This document shows positions 10,503-22,399 of a stretch of 64,000 nt of DNA, piece by piece. Every line of letters starts with the position of its first letter. Position 1 is the stretch's first letter. The stretch is from Pictodentalium vernedei. Taxonomy: Eukaryota > Mollusca > Scaphopoda > Dentaliida > Dentaliidae. The notes under the pieces were generated by a model that worked only from the letters and a program-made list of their open reading frames with translations, did not search any database and had not been told where the DNA came from. Made by a program: the position numbers and the translations under genes. Where the stretch lies: NCBI GenBank assembly GCA_031216915.1, contig CM062289.1, positions 60,630,241-60,694,240 of the forward strand, in the 5' to 3' direction.

Positions 10503-11583
10503 ATCTTTATTTATTAAGCCCAAACAAATAATTACAGAAATTTTCAGATCTGTCCCAGTTTTCTGTCAGTGTTATTGCTTCCCAATCTTTTCACAAATAT
10601 CGAAGTTTTGTCCTCCCCTACTCCTAGTTCAGCTAGAGTTTGAAGTCGTATCAGCCCAGCTCGATAATGAACGATTCTGGGAAAGAAAATCATATCTAAT
10701 AAAAAATAGTTATCATAACTTATGAGTAATGTGACATTCGCATCAACAGATTACACGAGATCACTCGTATAATTACATGTCCTCATTCTCAAAACAGATT
10801 ATGAGAGTGCTGCTTTCCACGTGTCTCCTCCTTATTTGTGGCGGTCTTGTGTGCCGCATAGATGAACTTTACAACCAGTCTCTGATGGGCTGAGGGATAA
10901 GTATCGGCTTTCATATAAAACGCGCAATGACCATGGTCGCTTGCTGACAGCGGGCACGGTCTGCAATCTGGGAGGTGTGTCATTTGCCTTTGGTATGCAC
11001 GAAAATAAAACAATGTAGATCCATGTAAAGATTGTTCCAAATAAATTTCCAAGCGGAGTTTTGTAACAAACTCAGTTCTAACGAAATCTAACACCAAGCA
11101 TGGCACCTTCGGCAAACAACGTGTACCCATACAATAAATTTTGTTATATTTGTCTATATTGTTCAGCGCAAAAGACTATGAGTTGTTACTTAGCGTTTGT
11201 AAAATTATCGTCTAGGGTTTCCAGTGGGCCAATGAAGACAATGGATGAACAAACGACTGCAATACTGAGATGCTATTTGGGGTTGTCAAAAAAAATAATG
11301 ACAGGGCACGATGTATTTCAGCTTGAGACCTTTTAGTTTGGCATGTGTCTGTGCCGTCCTGGTAATGATGAAAATGGAATGTTGAGAAAACACCTTTGAC
11401 ATCAGTTGGAAATAAATTCAAGTTTCCTTTTGTTACTTTTAATAAATGGAAGCAAAAAAGGGCGCTTGGAGCCGTCTGTTGATCGTTTATTAAAAACTAC
11501 AAAGGAAACTTCTTTTTTGTGGCAAACTAATTAGAAACAACTAAGTAACAGTTCACTTTAGGTCTTTGTTTATCGAGTGTGTT
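10503..11583. other. No gene recognised
   Basis: Open frames on the minus strand around 10789-11130 have no recognisable family or splice support. I treat this as intron. Confidence 0.3.
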
Positions 11584-11834
11584 TTAACCCTTTATCTAAT
11601 ATGAAAAGCAGACGACATTTGCAAATCAAATACTTGAATAACGATTTTTTTTATTTTTTGTCTCAAAAACATAGGTTATGACCCTTCACTGGAACGAGCT
11701 CGTTGAGCTCGTTCCAATGAGGGGTCATAACCTATGTTTTTGAGACAAAAAATATAAAAAATAATGAAAATTAATTGGCGAGTTTTGTGAATAGCGTTGG
11801 CAGGTTTTGACCATTACGTTGGGCAAAGGGTTAA
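11584..11834. mobile_element. MITE-C copy with complete hairpin
   Basis: TTAA targets at 11584-11587 and 11831-11834. The centre is a near-perfect inverted repeat: ATAGGTTATGACCCTTCACT, GGAACGAGCTC, then its complement with GAGGGGTCATAACCTATG. Arms plus the TTTTTGTCTCAAAAACAT extension give a ~75-bp stem. Confidence 0.9.
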
Positions 11835-12400
11835 CAATAATTTGCAAGTTTTTATTCTTCCCAAGAAAAAATTTGCAAATCATACCTCATAGGCTTTCAT
11901 ATTAATGGAAAGGATAGTATCTGCATTATATGTCAGGACTGATAACAGAAAAATAATTACAGAACATAAATAGATCGAGAAAGCGAAGTTTTCTTATTTT
12001 TAGATGGCCTTAAACAGTGAAAAATAGTCAAACATTCAAACGGATTAGGGAAAAGTTGTAAAACGCCAGCTTCTGTATTTCTAAACTATTGTTCAAGCGA
12101 ATGCTCGCGACGTGGCTAACAATTCGAAATTTCAAATTTTACATGAATTCTTCACACCCTTGGCGTTAAAATTACTTTAGAAAATTCAGGGGCACACTTG
12201 TCTGTAAATTTGTTCTAATGACGGAAATTGCCAGCCATACCTTGTTCGTGCTGCCAACTTTAGAGCATGTCCACTCTAGGAGGTACATGTTATGAACAAT
12301 AAAACGTAATTAATAGTTCCGTAAGAGCTGTCTCATCACTTACCACAAACAACATACATGTCTTATTAAAGACAATTTTTGAATAACTAAAACATTTCAG
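11835..12400. other. No gene recognised
   Basis: AT-rich intron sequence. I found no motif or repeat that could be supported. Confidence 0.3.
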
Positions 12401-12566
12401 TTTTGCCACAAAACCTAGTTTACTCTCCCCTGTGGGAACTCTTTCCCATGAGAGGGTCTAAAGGTATGTTTGGAGGCAAAAAGTTAAAAAGTAAAAAACC
12501 TGGAAAGGATCGTTGGATGTATGTGGAAGCTAGGCAACATTATGGATTCACAAATAACTTCAAAGG
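12401..12566 (+). CDS. Possible orphan exon, unknown protein
   Basis: An open plus-strand segment is bounded by an acceptor-like AACATTTCAG and a donor-like AAAGGTACAAG. Its frame encodes a basic peptide (GSKGMFGGKKLKSKKPGKDR followed by WMYVEARQHYGFTNNFK) that looks more protein-like than its surroundings. I do not recognise a family. It lies on the strand opposite the SLC22 gene, inside its last intron. It could equally be a processed fragment or chance. Confidence 0.2.
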
Positions 12567-12805
12567 TACAAGTACACTAATCTTCATTACTTCCTGTCTG
12601 GGGTCTACTGGTGTAGGAAAATGAAGAATGGTCAATTATAAATGTTGGACGGGAACAATTTGCGAACGAAAGAGTCGAACACACAATTTTTATGCCTGAA
12701 TTAGGCATGTATTTGTGATCCAAGACGTTAGAAGCTCTTTGTCATCAAAATTGTTTCTTGGAATACAGGTAATGAATGCCTGGTTGTTCTGATTTATCCA
12801 CTCAC

Positions 12806-12878
12806 CAGATATATAGTTTGGACAGCTACCATAGATCCTATACGCGTTGCCAAATGTCCAACAGATAGCGCTAAACCT
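12806..12878 (-). CDS. SLC22-type transporter, internal exon (TM11)
   Basis: A 73-nt exon between an acceptor ending TTTTGCAG and a donor CTGGTGAGT. It supplies the last base of an arginine codon and then 24 codons, GLALSVGHLATRIGSMVAVQ and TIYL. This matches the SLC22 TM11 signature after the PTVVR motif (in relatives: R...G..SM.ARIG..LAP). It ends in phase 0, exactly as the next exon at 7042 requires. The match to the family, both splice sites and both phases all agree. Confidence 0.9.
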
Positions 12879-13285
12879 CTGCAAAAGTTTAGAATTGTAA
12901 ACATGTATGAGTTAATTTTTACAGAAAAACGTGTGCTGAAAAAGACGCATCTAAGAAAATACATAAGAATTCCGAAAGGGGAAACGAAAAATGAAACATT
13001 GGTAGTTCCCACCGTATTTTGAAAGTACTCATCTTTCCTTTCTGGGGCCATTTGGCCATTTAATGATTATTCAGTTAAGAGATGATACACATTTTGTATG
13101 TTGCAAATGTAGTATACAACCGTCTACACTACATAAAACTACAATTATCAAATTATAAATCCTGACAAAGGGCATGCACCTAGATTTTTCAGGCAGCCAC
13201 ATACAGTTTCCACCGAAACTATCATCGCGTTTTGACTTTGAACATGAATTCTGAAATGAACATCAAGTTAATTAAGCTTATTTAA

Positions 13286-13943
13286 TTTTATACCATGATT
13301 ACCTGTTCTACTATATATAACAAGCCTATGTCATCAATTTTAGCTTTACTTGCCAACCGTGGTGAACACGCAAGCAATAGGATTTCAATAGTTAAAATTT
13401 ACACCCACAGTGGAGCTACATCCCAACTGACCTATGGTGACGTCGCCTTCAATGCAAACTTGTCTAAATTTATAACTCGTCGCCTCGTGAAGAATGCAAT
13501 GACACCGGCAATTATTTATTACATTTTTAAATATATTTACCTCATAAGATACCCAAATTAGCAAACATACGTTGTCTCAAGTTAACAAAACATCCATAAT
13601 TCGAAATAGTATGTTATGTTATTAAAATGAAAAAGGACCCGCAATTTGTGCGTTTCGTTTTCTATTTCGCTTTGGTGATAAAATTGCCAGCGGAAGTACC
13701 GTCAACTGGTGCTCATGTAAACAAAATCAAATTCGCATGTGTGAATATTGATTTTTTTACATTTAAACTCTTATTAATCTGACGATCGTGGTATAAATAA
13801 AATATACCCAAAGTAACTTGGTGTACCAAATGTTCACCACTCGTGATGTGGTGTTAACCGCCAGCCAAAAGCTCGCGGTTAACACCCCTTCACCACAAGT
13901 GGTGAACATTTGGTACACCAAGCTACTATGGGTATATTCTATA
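13286..13943 (-). mobile_element. Rep-D copy 1 with terminal hairpin
   Basis: It starts TTTATACCATGATTACC and continues about 510 bp to CAGATTAATAAGAGTTTAAA (reverse sense) and TTTATACCACGATCGTC. A ~140-bp hairpin follows (AGTAACTTGGTGTACCAAAT, GTTCACCACT; mirrored at 13895-13930). The same core-plus-hairpin order occurs at 24.7 and 58.8 kb. No protein is recognisable. A LINE tail begins immediately after the hairpin. Confidence 0.75.
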
Positions 13944-14456
13944 TATTTATTGGTGCTTAACGCCACATGGGCTTCTAAGGCTTATATCGTGCCGAAGAAA
14001 ACGGTTGAACATAAAATACATCATTGTCAATGAGGAAGAAAAGTGCTGGGATTAAAAACAAGAACTAGTTTCAAAAGACAAACACATGAGTAGTTGGAAC
14101 AGTAATGAACGATGATACCAAACAGGTGAATACCTTACCTGATGATTTAAGACTTGAAGAGTTGAGTTTAAAATAATAAAAACATTAAAATGTATTAAAC
14201 ATGCTTATTTCTTTCATTGATGATAGAAATCTGTGCGGGCACCTGTGATAAAATAGATCTGTTAGAGCACCTTTTCTGACTTACTGACCTGATTAAAATC
14301 AATGCAGTGCAAACAAATGTGATCCACTGTCAACCCCTGCTGGGAAGAAACACATTCCGGTCGCATATTTCCCTCCAACAAAAGAGGAATGTGCATATCT
14401 TGTATGACCAATACGGTGAGGTGTCGGAATTACATGATCGTTTCTGCATGGGTTAC

Positions 14457-14698
14457 TTAACCCTTTACCTGACATGAAAAGCAGACGACACTTGTGAAAT
14501 AAATCTTGAATAACTAATTATTTTCATTTTTTGTCTCAAAAACATAGGTTATGACCCCCTCATTTGAACGAGCTCGTTCCAATGAGGTGTCATAACCTAT
14601 GTTTGAGACAAAAAATGAAAAAAATAATGAAAATTAATTAGCGATTTTTGAGAATAGCGCTGGCCTGTTTTGACCATTACGTTAGGTGAAGGGTCGAG
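14457..14698. mobile_element. MITE-C copy nested in the LINE
   Basis: It begins TTAA + CCCTTTACCTGACATG and ends GTTAGGTGAAGGGT + CGAG, so the right TTAA has decayed. It has the full central hairpin (GGTTATGACCCCCTCAT, CGAGCTCGTTCC, GAGGTGTCATAACC). The interrupted LINE sequence resumes directly on both sides, which dates the MITE after the LINE. Confidence 0.88.
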
Positions 14699-17360
14699 GA
14701 TATTTATCATTGATAGTTGATCGGAAGTGATAAAGCCTGTTGTTTGTTTCCCCATCCCAATCTGCCTGCCCCACAAATTTAATGTACTTATTGATAAGCG
14801 GTTTACAATTACTGAAAGAAATTGTAAAGTCCGTTAGAAGCTTGTTTAAAACCCGTTGTTCAGCACTGCCTACGCTGGTGTTACCAAAGAGACCAACATG
14901 TCCAGGTAACCAGCAAAACACGATATCATATCGGTCAGGCATGAGAGAATTCAACTTCTCACGAAGTTCCAGAATGAGAGGGTTCTTCAATGTGGGGTTG
15001 AGTGAAGCTACTAAAGAGGAGAGAGTGTCGGAAAATGTGATCGACTTCCTGTCTAATTAATTTACGATGTGTTCAAACGCTAGTTGTAAAGATTTAACTT
15101 CAGCTGAAAATATAACTTGTATTTCGTATTCTGATGGAGGTGATCTGATCACCAGTAACGACGGGTGATGATACTTTGTCACCATCTTTAGATCAATCTG
15201 TATAGACCCGTTATATGCACTATACTTGGACTTTACTTCAGCATATTCCTGCTTAAACTGCAAATAATTTGTTTCAGTCTTTTTGGTAGAAGTAAGGTCC
15301 ACGATAACTGTAGTTTTTTAAAGATGCCAAGGAGGAATGAGTGGGTCACGATTCTCTTTTATAATATCACATTCAAGTGTGGTGAACTCCATATGGGGTT
15401 TAATTCTAATTCCCAAAAGGAGGAATATGTTTCTGGTGTCGGTTAAAAAAAAAAACATCTTGAGGGTGTGAGACGTAGTTATAGGCTGAGTTTGATCGAT
15501 TAGAAGGCTCGTCTGCTTCAATAAGCAGTTAATCTATTAGTGATGTTCAAAAGCACCCAAGCTAATTATAATAACACTATTATGAATTGCATCAAGTGGT
15601 TATAGGCACGATTTTCCTGCAGAACCATAAGCCACACAGCCGTAATCTAATTTGGATCTAACAAGTTATTTATACAGGTGGAGTAATGTTTTGGTCAGCA
15701 CCCCAATCAGTTCTATCAACACCTTGAGGAAAATGTCTGAGCGTTTTAATATCCCACTCTTAGTTGTTTTGTATGAGAAATAAATTTCAGCTTATTCTCA
15801 AACAATAAGCCCAATAATTTCACTTCTTAAACAACTTTAATGGTATTCCACCCATTTTCAACTCCTGATCTAGGTGACGCTTTCGAAGTTTACAAAAATG
15901 TACACGATTTGTTCCTGTCTTTGAGAACTTAACACTATTTCTGTGGAGCAGTTTTGGATTCTATTTCAGCACAGCTGAAGTTTGTGTTTTATGGAATTCA
16001 TGTTGTTACTACTTTATTAGAAACAATAAAAAGTCTACACTATTTTAAAAATTGCTGATTTTCACCGAGGAAAGGGTAACAGATAAAATACTATCTTGAG
16101 GAACCCTAATTCTTGATCATGGGAATCAGCTAACGTAGATCCAAGTCCAACGCGAACTTGAAATTTGTGGTCTTTTAAAAGAAATGTCTATAAAAAAAGG
16201 CGCACGCCCTTGAAAAAGATCTTGTAAAATCCGATACGTCTACGTTGTATCATGCTTTTTCAAGTTCAACGAAGATGGCGACCACATGTTTTTACAGGCA
16301 AAAGGCATTTCTGAAGAGCGTTTCAGTCTAACGTCTCTGCCTCCGGAAACCACACTGAACATTCGCAAGTTGATTGTTCGATACCAGAAACCAGAAAAGT
16401 CGATCATTTATCATCCTTTCCTTGGAGTTACACAGACAACTTGTTAATGCAATAGGACTGTAATTACTTGGGCTGATGTGATATTTATCAGGCTTTGGAA
16501 TGGGAATTTTTGTTGCCTTTCTCCATGAGGGTGGAGACTGGCCAGTCACCCTTATGTCATTGAAGATGGATATTAAAAGTTCAAGCGAAGTTTGAAGCAG
16601 ATGTTTGAAAATTTGGTAGTGTATGTCATCGGGTCCACTGGAAGTATCTTTACTTTATGTGAAGAGTTTTTGTTCTTCTAAATTGTCAGAGGTATTTTCA
16701 TGTAATTAGTGTATTTTATCTTCCAGGTGTTGTACAGTTGATTTTGTTTCTTCGCTTTTAACTTTTTTCTTCATTTTCCAAATTCTTATTGATGGGTATG
16801 TGTTGGTCAAGTTTAGAAACATCAGTTTCCCAAGAACTTTTCTTTTTTTTGTTCTGCTTTATAAGCAGTTTTGCCCAATGGGTACGTAGTTTGTCCAAGT
16901 TATTAGTAATTGGTGACTTTTGAAATTCCTGCTCAGCTTTCTTATGATCTTTTATAGACTTGTTGCAATCATCACCAGACGATGGTTTGGTGAAACGTTG
17001 ACAATTTGTCGAGATGTTCAAAATGGCTGTTTTTGCGATACCAAGCAATACCTCAGTAAAATGTTCTAGTTGGTCTGCACTTTCTAGAAATGCCTTCCGT
17101 GCTAGCCGATCTGAACAAAGTAAGAGAAAGTATCCCAGTTTACTTTTATAACGTTCCCCTGGGACACCCCTCTCATCGTCCGCCAGAATCACACTTTCCA
17201 ACACAATTGGAAAGTGATCAATCCCCAATAAGGCATCTTCACCTCCAAAGAAACATCAAGGGAGACTGAATGGTATGCCATTGTAAAACAATTGAGGTGT
17301 AAGAACCAAATGAGGGATGCAAATAAGTGTCTGAACCATTATCGCCAAGCACAGGCCACA

Positions 17361-17610
17361 TTATCCCTTTACCCAACGTAACGGCCAAAACCGGCCAGCG
17401 CTATTCTCAAAACTCGCCTATTAATTTTCATTATTTTTTCATGTTTTGTCTCAAAAATATAGGTTATGACCCCTCGTTGGAACTAGCTCATCGAGCGCGT
17501 TCCAATGAGGTGTCATAACCTATGTTTTTAAGAAAAAAATGAAAACAATTTGTTACTCAAGAATTTTTTTGGCAGGTGCCGACTGATTTTCATGTTAGGT
17601 AAAGGGTTAT
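17361..17610. mobile_element. MITE-C copy with TTAT target duplication
   Basis: It is bounded by TTAT on both sides (17361-17364 and 17607-17610) next to CCCTTTACCC and GGTAAAGGG. The LINE at 25.4-31.6 kb has a single TTAT at the matching place (GGCATTATACGAAG near 29117-29130), so the empty site is visible. Central hairpin present. Confidence 0.88.
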
Positions 17611-18287
17611 ACGAGGTATAATGCCTGAAAACAGAAAGATCTTGAGTATCAGTTTTTTTAGAAGTGTATCCTGCATGAACAAAGCAGCAGGTTTATACTA
17701 TTGGCTCAGAAGGCCCAGGTCATTAGAATTCTCCCTAACACCTCGACAATTCCATCGTATTATATTCTTGGTATTCTGAGCGATGTCAGGGTGGTGATTT
17801 ACATGGTGTACGTATAGGAGAAACTACCCCTGTAATTTTCATTGGTGAACTTTTACGTGGTGACTTACTCTGAAATGAATTCAGTTGTAGTTTAGTCGAG
17901 AACGTATCATCGATGCAGTTGTCGACTGACAGGTCCTCAATCCCTTCAAACATGTTGCTCGTGAAATTTGTCATATATTTAGGCGTTCTATTCGAAATAA
18001 TTTTCTATTGTTCTTTTTCTTTCTCCTTGTTTTTTCTAGTTTCCTTATTTGATTTTGACTCAGATTTTGGTGCTCCGATAATTGTGTCTGCTGCGGTTTG
18101 GGAATAGGAGTGCTTGGGGGATTTTTCTGGTCTGAGGTATGCGTTTACGATCCATTGTTCTGTTTAGGCTTACTTATATCATTGTCCTGTTTTCTTTCCT
18201 GGTGTGGTGATAACAGTTGACCTTGTTTATGTTGAATTTTGTTCCGCTCTATCGATGTGTTTTATTGTAAAGGCCTGTAACAGGTTT

Positions 18288-18565
18288 AGTATTCAGCCTC
18301 TTATTAGGTAAACCCATTTAAAAACGTAATAAATAATTGCCACTTCCATTTCACTCTTCGCGAGGCGACGTGCAATAAATTTAGACAAGTTTGCATTCAG
18401 GTCGACGTCACAAAAGGTCAACTTGTGTGTAGTTCTACTGAAGGTGTAAATTTTTGCTATTGAAATCCCGTTACTGGCGTGTTCATCGCGGTTTGTGTGT
18501 AAAGCTAAAAATTATGTCATAGGCTTTTCATGTTTAGTAGAATAGGTAATCATGGTATAAAAACA
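18288..18565 (+). repeat. Rep-D fragment
   Basis: It matches 25070-25335 in the same orientation (AAAACGTAATAAATAATTGC, TTAGACAAGTTTGC, ending GTAATCATGGTATAAA). It is inverted relative to the Rep-D copy at 13.3 kb on the other side of the LINE, so a LINE may have inserted between two Rep-D arms. Confidence 0.7.
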
Positions 18566-18840
18566 TATTTCACTGCGCCTTTAATACCTTTTTATTGATT
18601 TTGGCAACATGAATAAGGAATGATCGTTAGTTTTTGTCTATTTCTTGAGTTATGAACCTCAGAAAACAAAGGCCAAACTGTGTAAAGGGGCGTAGGTTTT
18701 CATAATTAGGGGGTGTTAGCTGGCAGAAACATAGAAGGTGATGAGGTATTGATTGGGTAATGGTTAGGTAGGAATTGTGTGTATAAACAAGGTCACCCCA
18801 GAACAAGGCTTTTTATGAATATGGTTTCTCTACCTTATCC

Positions 18841-18885
18841 CCTCCCCCCCCCCCCCCCCTCCCCCACCACACACACACACACATA
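18841..18885. repeat. Poly-C tract and (CA)n microsatellite
   Basis: About 20 C with one T interruption, followed by CCCACCACACACACACACAC. Simple sequence only. Confidence 0.9.
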
Positions 18886-19880
18886 CTCGGGATTCTCCTT
18901 CCAAACATAATATATATGTAACGTACTGTGACTGAGATTGTCGTGGATAAAAGCCGATTCGAACCCACTTAACATAAAAAAAACTTAGGCAATTTCTCGT
19001 GACTTCGAGCTTAATTTCTAGAAACAAACTACTGGTCCACTTTAAAATTCTCGCAAAATGGGCTCAAAAACCACGAGACGATGCGCGACTTTTTCGAGTC
19101 GGAAATCGGATGGGGAATCGAATTACCGATAGAGATATTACGAGGATCTATTCCGTCTTGTCCTTCGATCCTCGGAGATCGAGCAAAAAATAAATCTTAG
19201 AACATATTAGAAAATCTTCGAAAATCCCGACGTCGACCAGCTCTGGCCCAGTGCGTTTTTACCCCAGATGATAATGACGACAATCCGAGACGAAGTTGAC
19301 GATAAAACCAAACCATGTATTTTGTTTTACTAATTTTGTAAGTATATATCCTCTCTCGAACTCGAATTCATCGATTTCTCTGCATCGATTTTTCCGAGAT
19401 ATCTCTGATGCGTAATTGCACATAGCGACACAGAGTGTCAAACGTGTAACATTTTGTCGATTGTATCAAGTGTATCGTCGAAGTATGTCGTCGATTTGGC
19501 GGTAATCTCTCGAATGTGGAATACGTGAAGTCGTCACAAATGCGAAACCTATAATTTTCTGCCTGCGTTTTGCAGTGTCTCGTCAACGGATGTGGTTGAT
19601 TCATCAGAAATCTATCGGATGGGAGAGTAGATTTTCAACCGCGTGGCATGCAGTATGGCGAATGCTTGATACCGCGGCCAAAGCGAGACAGAAAGAGTCT
19701 GCATGAATGCATTTTGTGGAAGCAACACATCCCCAAAATAATCGCGCACAGCTATTTTACTCGTTAACCAACGCAACACTACTCGCAGAACTCATTAACT
19801 TTTGAATATGATATTGAGTTTACGAGTCGATTAAAGAAAAATAACTTTCGACAAGAGGGATTCGTGAAAGTACTGTTGGC
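18886..19880. other. No gene recognised
   Basis: About 1 kb of mixed composition rich in TCGA/TCGG motifs (for example GAGATCGAGC, TCGTCGATTTGG). No family match or splice-supported frame on either strand. Confidence 0.3.
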
Positions 19881-21000
19881 AGATATCGGAGTACTGTTAC
19901 TTCCATATTTTGGGAGATTGAATTGTGACAAACTTTCGGGCAAAAGATTTGTGAAGGTAACGTGACAGAGATTTGTCTACTACTACTACTACTACAGTTG
20001 AAACTAGAAGTCCTGTCACGGAATGCGCACAAACAGCACGTCGATCTGCGCGTTAATCTACGCGTTATGACCACAGTAAGGCTATCAGATTCTGTACATA
20101 TGGCCTGTGCACAAGCAATATTTCAGCCAATGGACCTCCGGGTAACCTGGTGGTCCATTGGCAGAAACATTGCCTGCATTTGCTATGAGTAACCAGGAGA
20201 AGTCTGCATTTTGGATGTTTGTCGATATGGCCGTGCTTCGGATGCCTTTCGATATGGCAATTGCGCGTAGTTCCTACACGCAATTAAGCCTAGGTAAGCG
20301 CACAGTTCGTGACAGGACTTCTAGTTTTAACTGTACTGCATTTCAGGAAAGTGGAACATGACAAACTTTCGAGCAAGAAATTCTTGAAACTACTGTGACA
20401 GAGATCTGAATACTATTACCACCCCATTTTGGGATGAGTGAAATATGACAACCTTTCGACAAGACAGATTTGGTACTGTGACAGAGATCCGACTGTCACT
20501 ACTACCTCATTTTTAGGAGAGTGGAACATGAGAAACTTTCAGGCAAGAGATTCAGGAACATACTATGACAGAGTAGAGATCTGACTCCAATTACTACAAC
20601 ATTTCAGGAGAGTGGAACATGACGAACATTCGGCAAATTATTCGTGAACATACTGAGATAGAGAGATCTGACTACTATCACCGCAACATTTCAGGAGAGT
20701 GGAACATGACAAACTTTCAGATAAGAGACTACAGAATGTACTACGACACAGCAGAGATCTGACTATCGAAAGAGATCCTTTTCCATACACATTTCCCATA
20801 GGAATGTATAAAAGTGCCGCGACCTCAACACCCGTCTGAGCGAAGGTACTGCAAGAAATTCGTGAACGTACAGAGAGGTCTGATTACTATTACTATCCAA
20901 TTTCAGGAGAGTGGACTATGGCAAACTTTTAGGTAAGAGATTACTGAATGTACTGCACCAGAGCAGAGATTTGACTATCGAAAAACCTCTTTTTCCATAT
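19880..21000 (+). repeat. Diverged tandem repeat, ~87-bp period
   Basis: The block AGGAGAGTGGAACATGACAA, ACTTTC, a GACAGAGATCTGA element and CTACTATTAC recurs with GTGGAACATG starts near 20351, 20438, 20521, 20612 and 20699. A more distant unit lies near 20911 and another near 19920. Spacing is 83-91 bases. A MITE-B is inserted inside the array. Confidence 0.8.
19993..20335. mobile_element. MITE-B copy 2
   Basis: Bounded by TACAGTTGAAACTAGAAGTC and the inverted CTTCTAGTTTTAACTGTA, so TA on both sides. The interior holds the full palindrome CAGCCAATGGACCTCCGGGT / CCATTGGCAGAAACATTGC. It lies in the ~87-bp tandem array. Confidence 0.9.
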
Positions 21001-21785
21001 AAATTTCCCAAATCAATTTTATTGATGATGGAACGAAGGCGGATGTGAGATTTCTCCTTATAACCCCATCTTAAAGACAGTGTTTGAGTGGGTATTTATT
21101 TATTTATTGAGGTATAACGACACTTTGCAACAGCCACGTTCACCTAGTGTCGGCGTTTGAGTTGGTATACACGCCCAACAACACTTTTTCATGGGAATCA
21201 ACGGAGTCACAAATTATGTTCATATCTATGGTATTAATGGTCTGATCACCCCGATTCAGCCAATCTGGCTACGTTGTACCCCAACAATACACATGTGGGA
21301 ATGTTGAAACTTGATTGCTATGAAATTATTGTATACTCGTATAGATGTATATTTTTCAATTAAGACCAGTGCAGTTCAGTTTTGTTCTGTGAACGTAACA
21401 CCAGACAACAAACACACATATTTGATGCAATTTTAAGAGTGTCTGTAAATTGTCTGTGGGGAGCGACGTGCAATCAAAGTTGTTGTTGCGTGTGTGTGTG
21501 TGTGTCCTCCATTTTATTTTGCTCAATGACAAAACCAAGATACTTCCATAATTTCCAGATTAACTACCAGTCTGCGAGCGCAATCACTTCTGGGTTATTA
21601 TTGTTTGTGTTTTAAGAAATTTGACTATTTGTTAAACGATTATTTTACCTATTTTGACGATAATCAACTGAGTTTGAAAATTATTTCATTATTTCCAAGA
21701 TAATAAAATAAGTAAAAATTATGTCGTTAAGGTTTTTTTTTTAAACTTGTTAACTTCGTTAACATAATAATAAAAAATATCCGAA
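21001..21785 (-). repeat. SINE 3' fragment plus unassigned sequence
   Basis: At 21094-21160 the reverse strand reads GACACTAGGTGAACG, CAAAGTGTCGTTATACC and TCAATAAATAAATAAATA. This matches the 3' end of the SINEs at 33.4 and 37.3 kb. The rest, including a (TG)n run near 21490, shows nothing else I can support. Confidence 0.6.
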
Positions 21786-22375
21786 TGACGGGGCCACGTT
21801 TGTTACTGGTCTTAACCAGCTCCAGCAACTGCAGTAGATAATATTGCCCGGACCAATCACAGTAATCCTAGAGCACTAAAGCTGCAGCATTTGGAATCCT
21901 GCTTCAGGGATAAATGGCTTTTATGTCCTGGAAGTTTCCACACAACAATACGTGCGCTGAGGTGTTTAGGACACAACGTTGGAGGCTGTGGCATAAATGG
22001 GGCATGTCAAGAAACCGATTTATACAGCTCTGTCAGCACTGCACAAATCATTAATGGAAACCTTTATAATCGAGCAGTTCAAGCACACTAAATTACTCTT
22101 CAAGATTTGTTTGATCTTAGGCTTGAGGCATTCTTTACAAAAACACATACAGACAAAAGAATCATTAACACCTTGTGCAAGACAATTCTCTGAAGCTTGT
22201 AGAGATTGTGTTGATGTTTATGCAGCACACAGAAATTGCTGTAAATCAGTAAACCTTGAGGCACAATTTGCGAAATTTGATGGGCAACATCGGAAAGATC
22301 TAATGTACAGATGTCTTCAGAACAGAAGTACATGGCCCAGGTGTTGACTTTTGTACAGTTCCTAAGGGCTACCAA

Positions 22376-22399
22376 GGGGGGGGGGGGGGGGGGGGGGGG
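22376..22399 (+). repeat. Poly-G tract (24 G)
   Basis: An uninterrupted G run lies inside copy 1 of the FEN1-like gene and breaks its reading frame. Exact length is uncertain in any assembly. Confidence 0.9.

Larger units (their letters stand above)
13944..18285 (-). mobile_element. Degraded LINE copy (ORF1 end to 3' tail)
   Basis: Minus-strand relative of the 25.4-31.6 kb LINE, 5'-truncated near 18285. From 5' to 3' it shows the ORF1 C-terminus (17786-17974: FEGIEDLSVDNCIDDTF, SPRKSSPMK), the endonuclease start, a deletion of roughly 330 bp in the endonuclease, and the endonuclease end HFPIVLESV. Then come the linker with ...KKSSWETDVSKL, RT fragments (16328-16549: SPSNYSPIALTSCLCNSKER, NVQCGFRRQRR) and RNase H (14682-15302: CWLPGHVGLFGNTS, FSAEVKSLQLAF). 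The tail TATTTATTGGTGCTTAACGC reads in reverse at 13944. Many stops. Two MITE-C copies sit inside it. Confidence 0.9.

Noticed and set aside
10789-11130. 113-residue minus-strand ORF with several Cys
   Set aside because: No recognisable motif, no splice sites in place, and no relative in the window.
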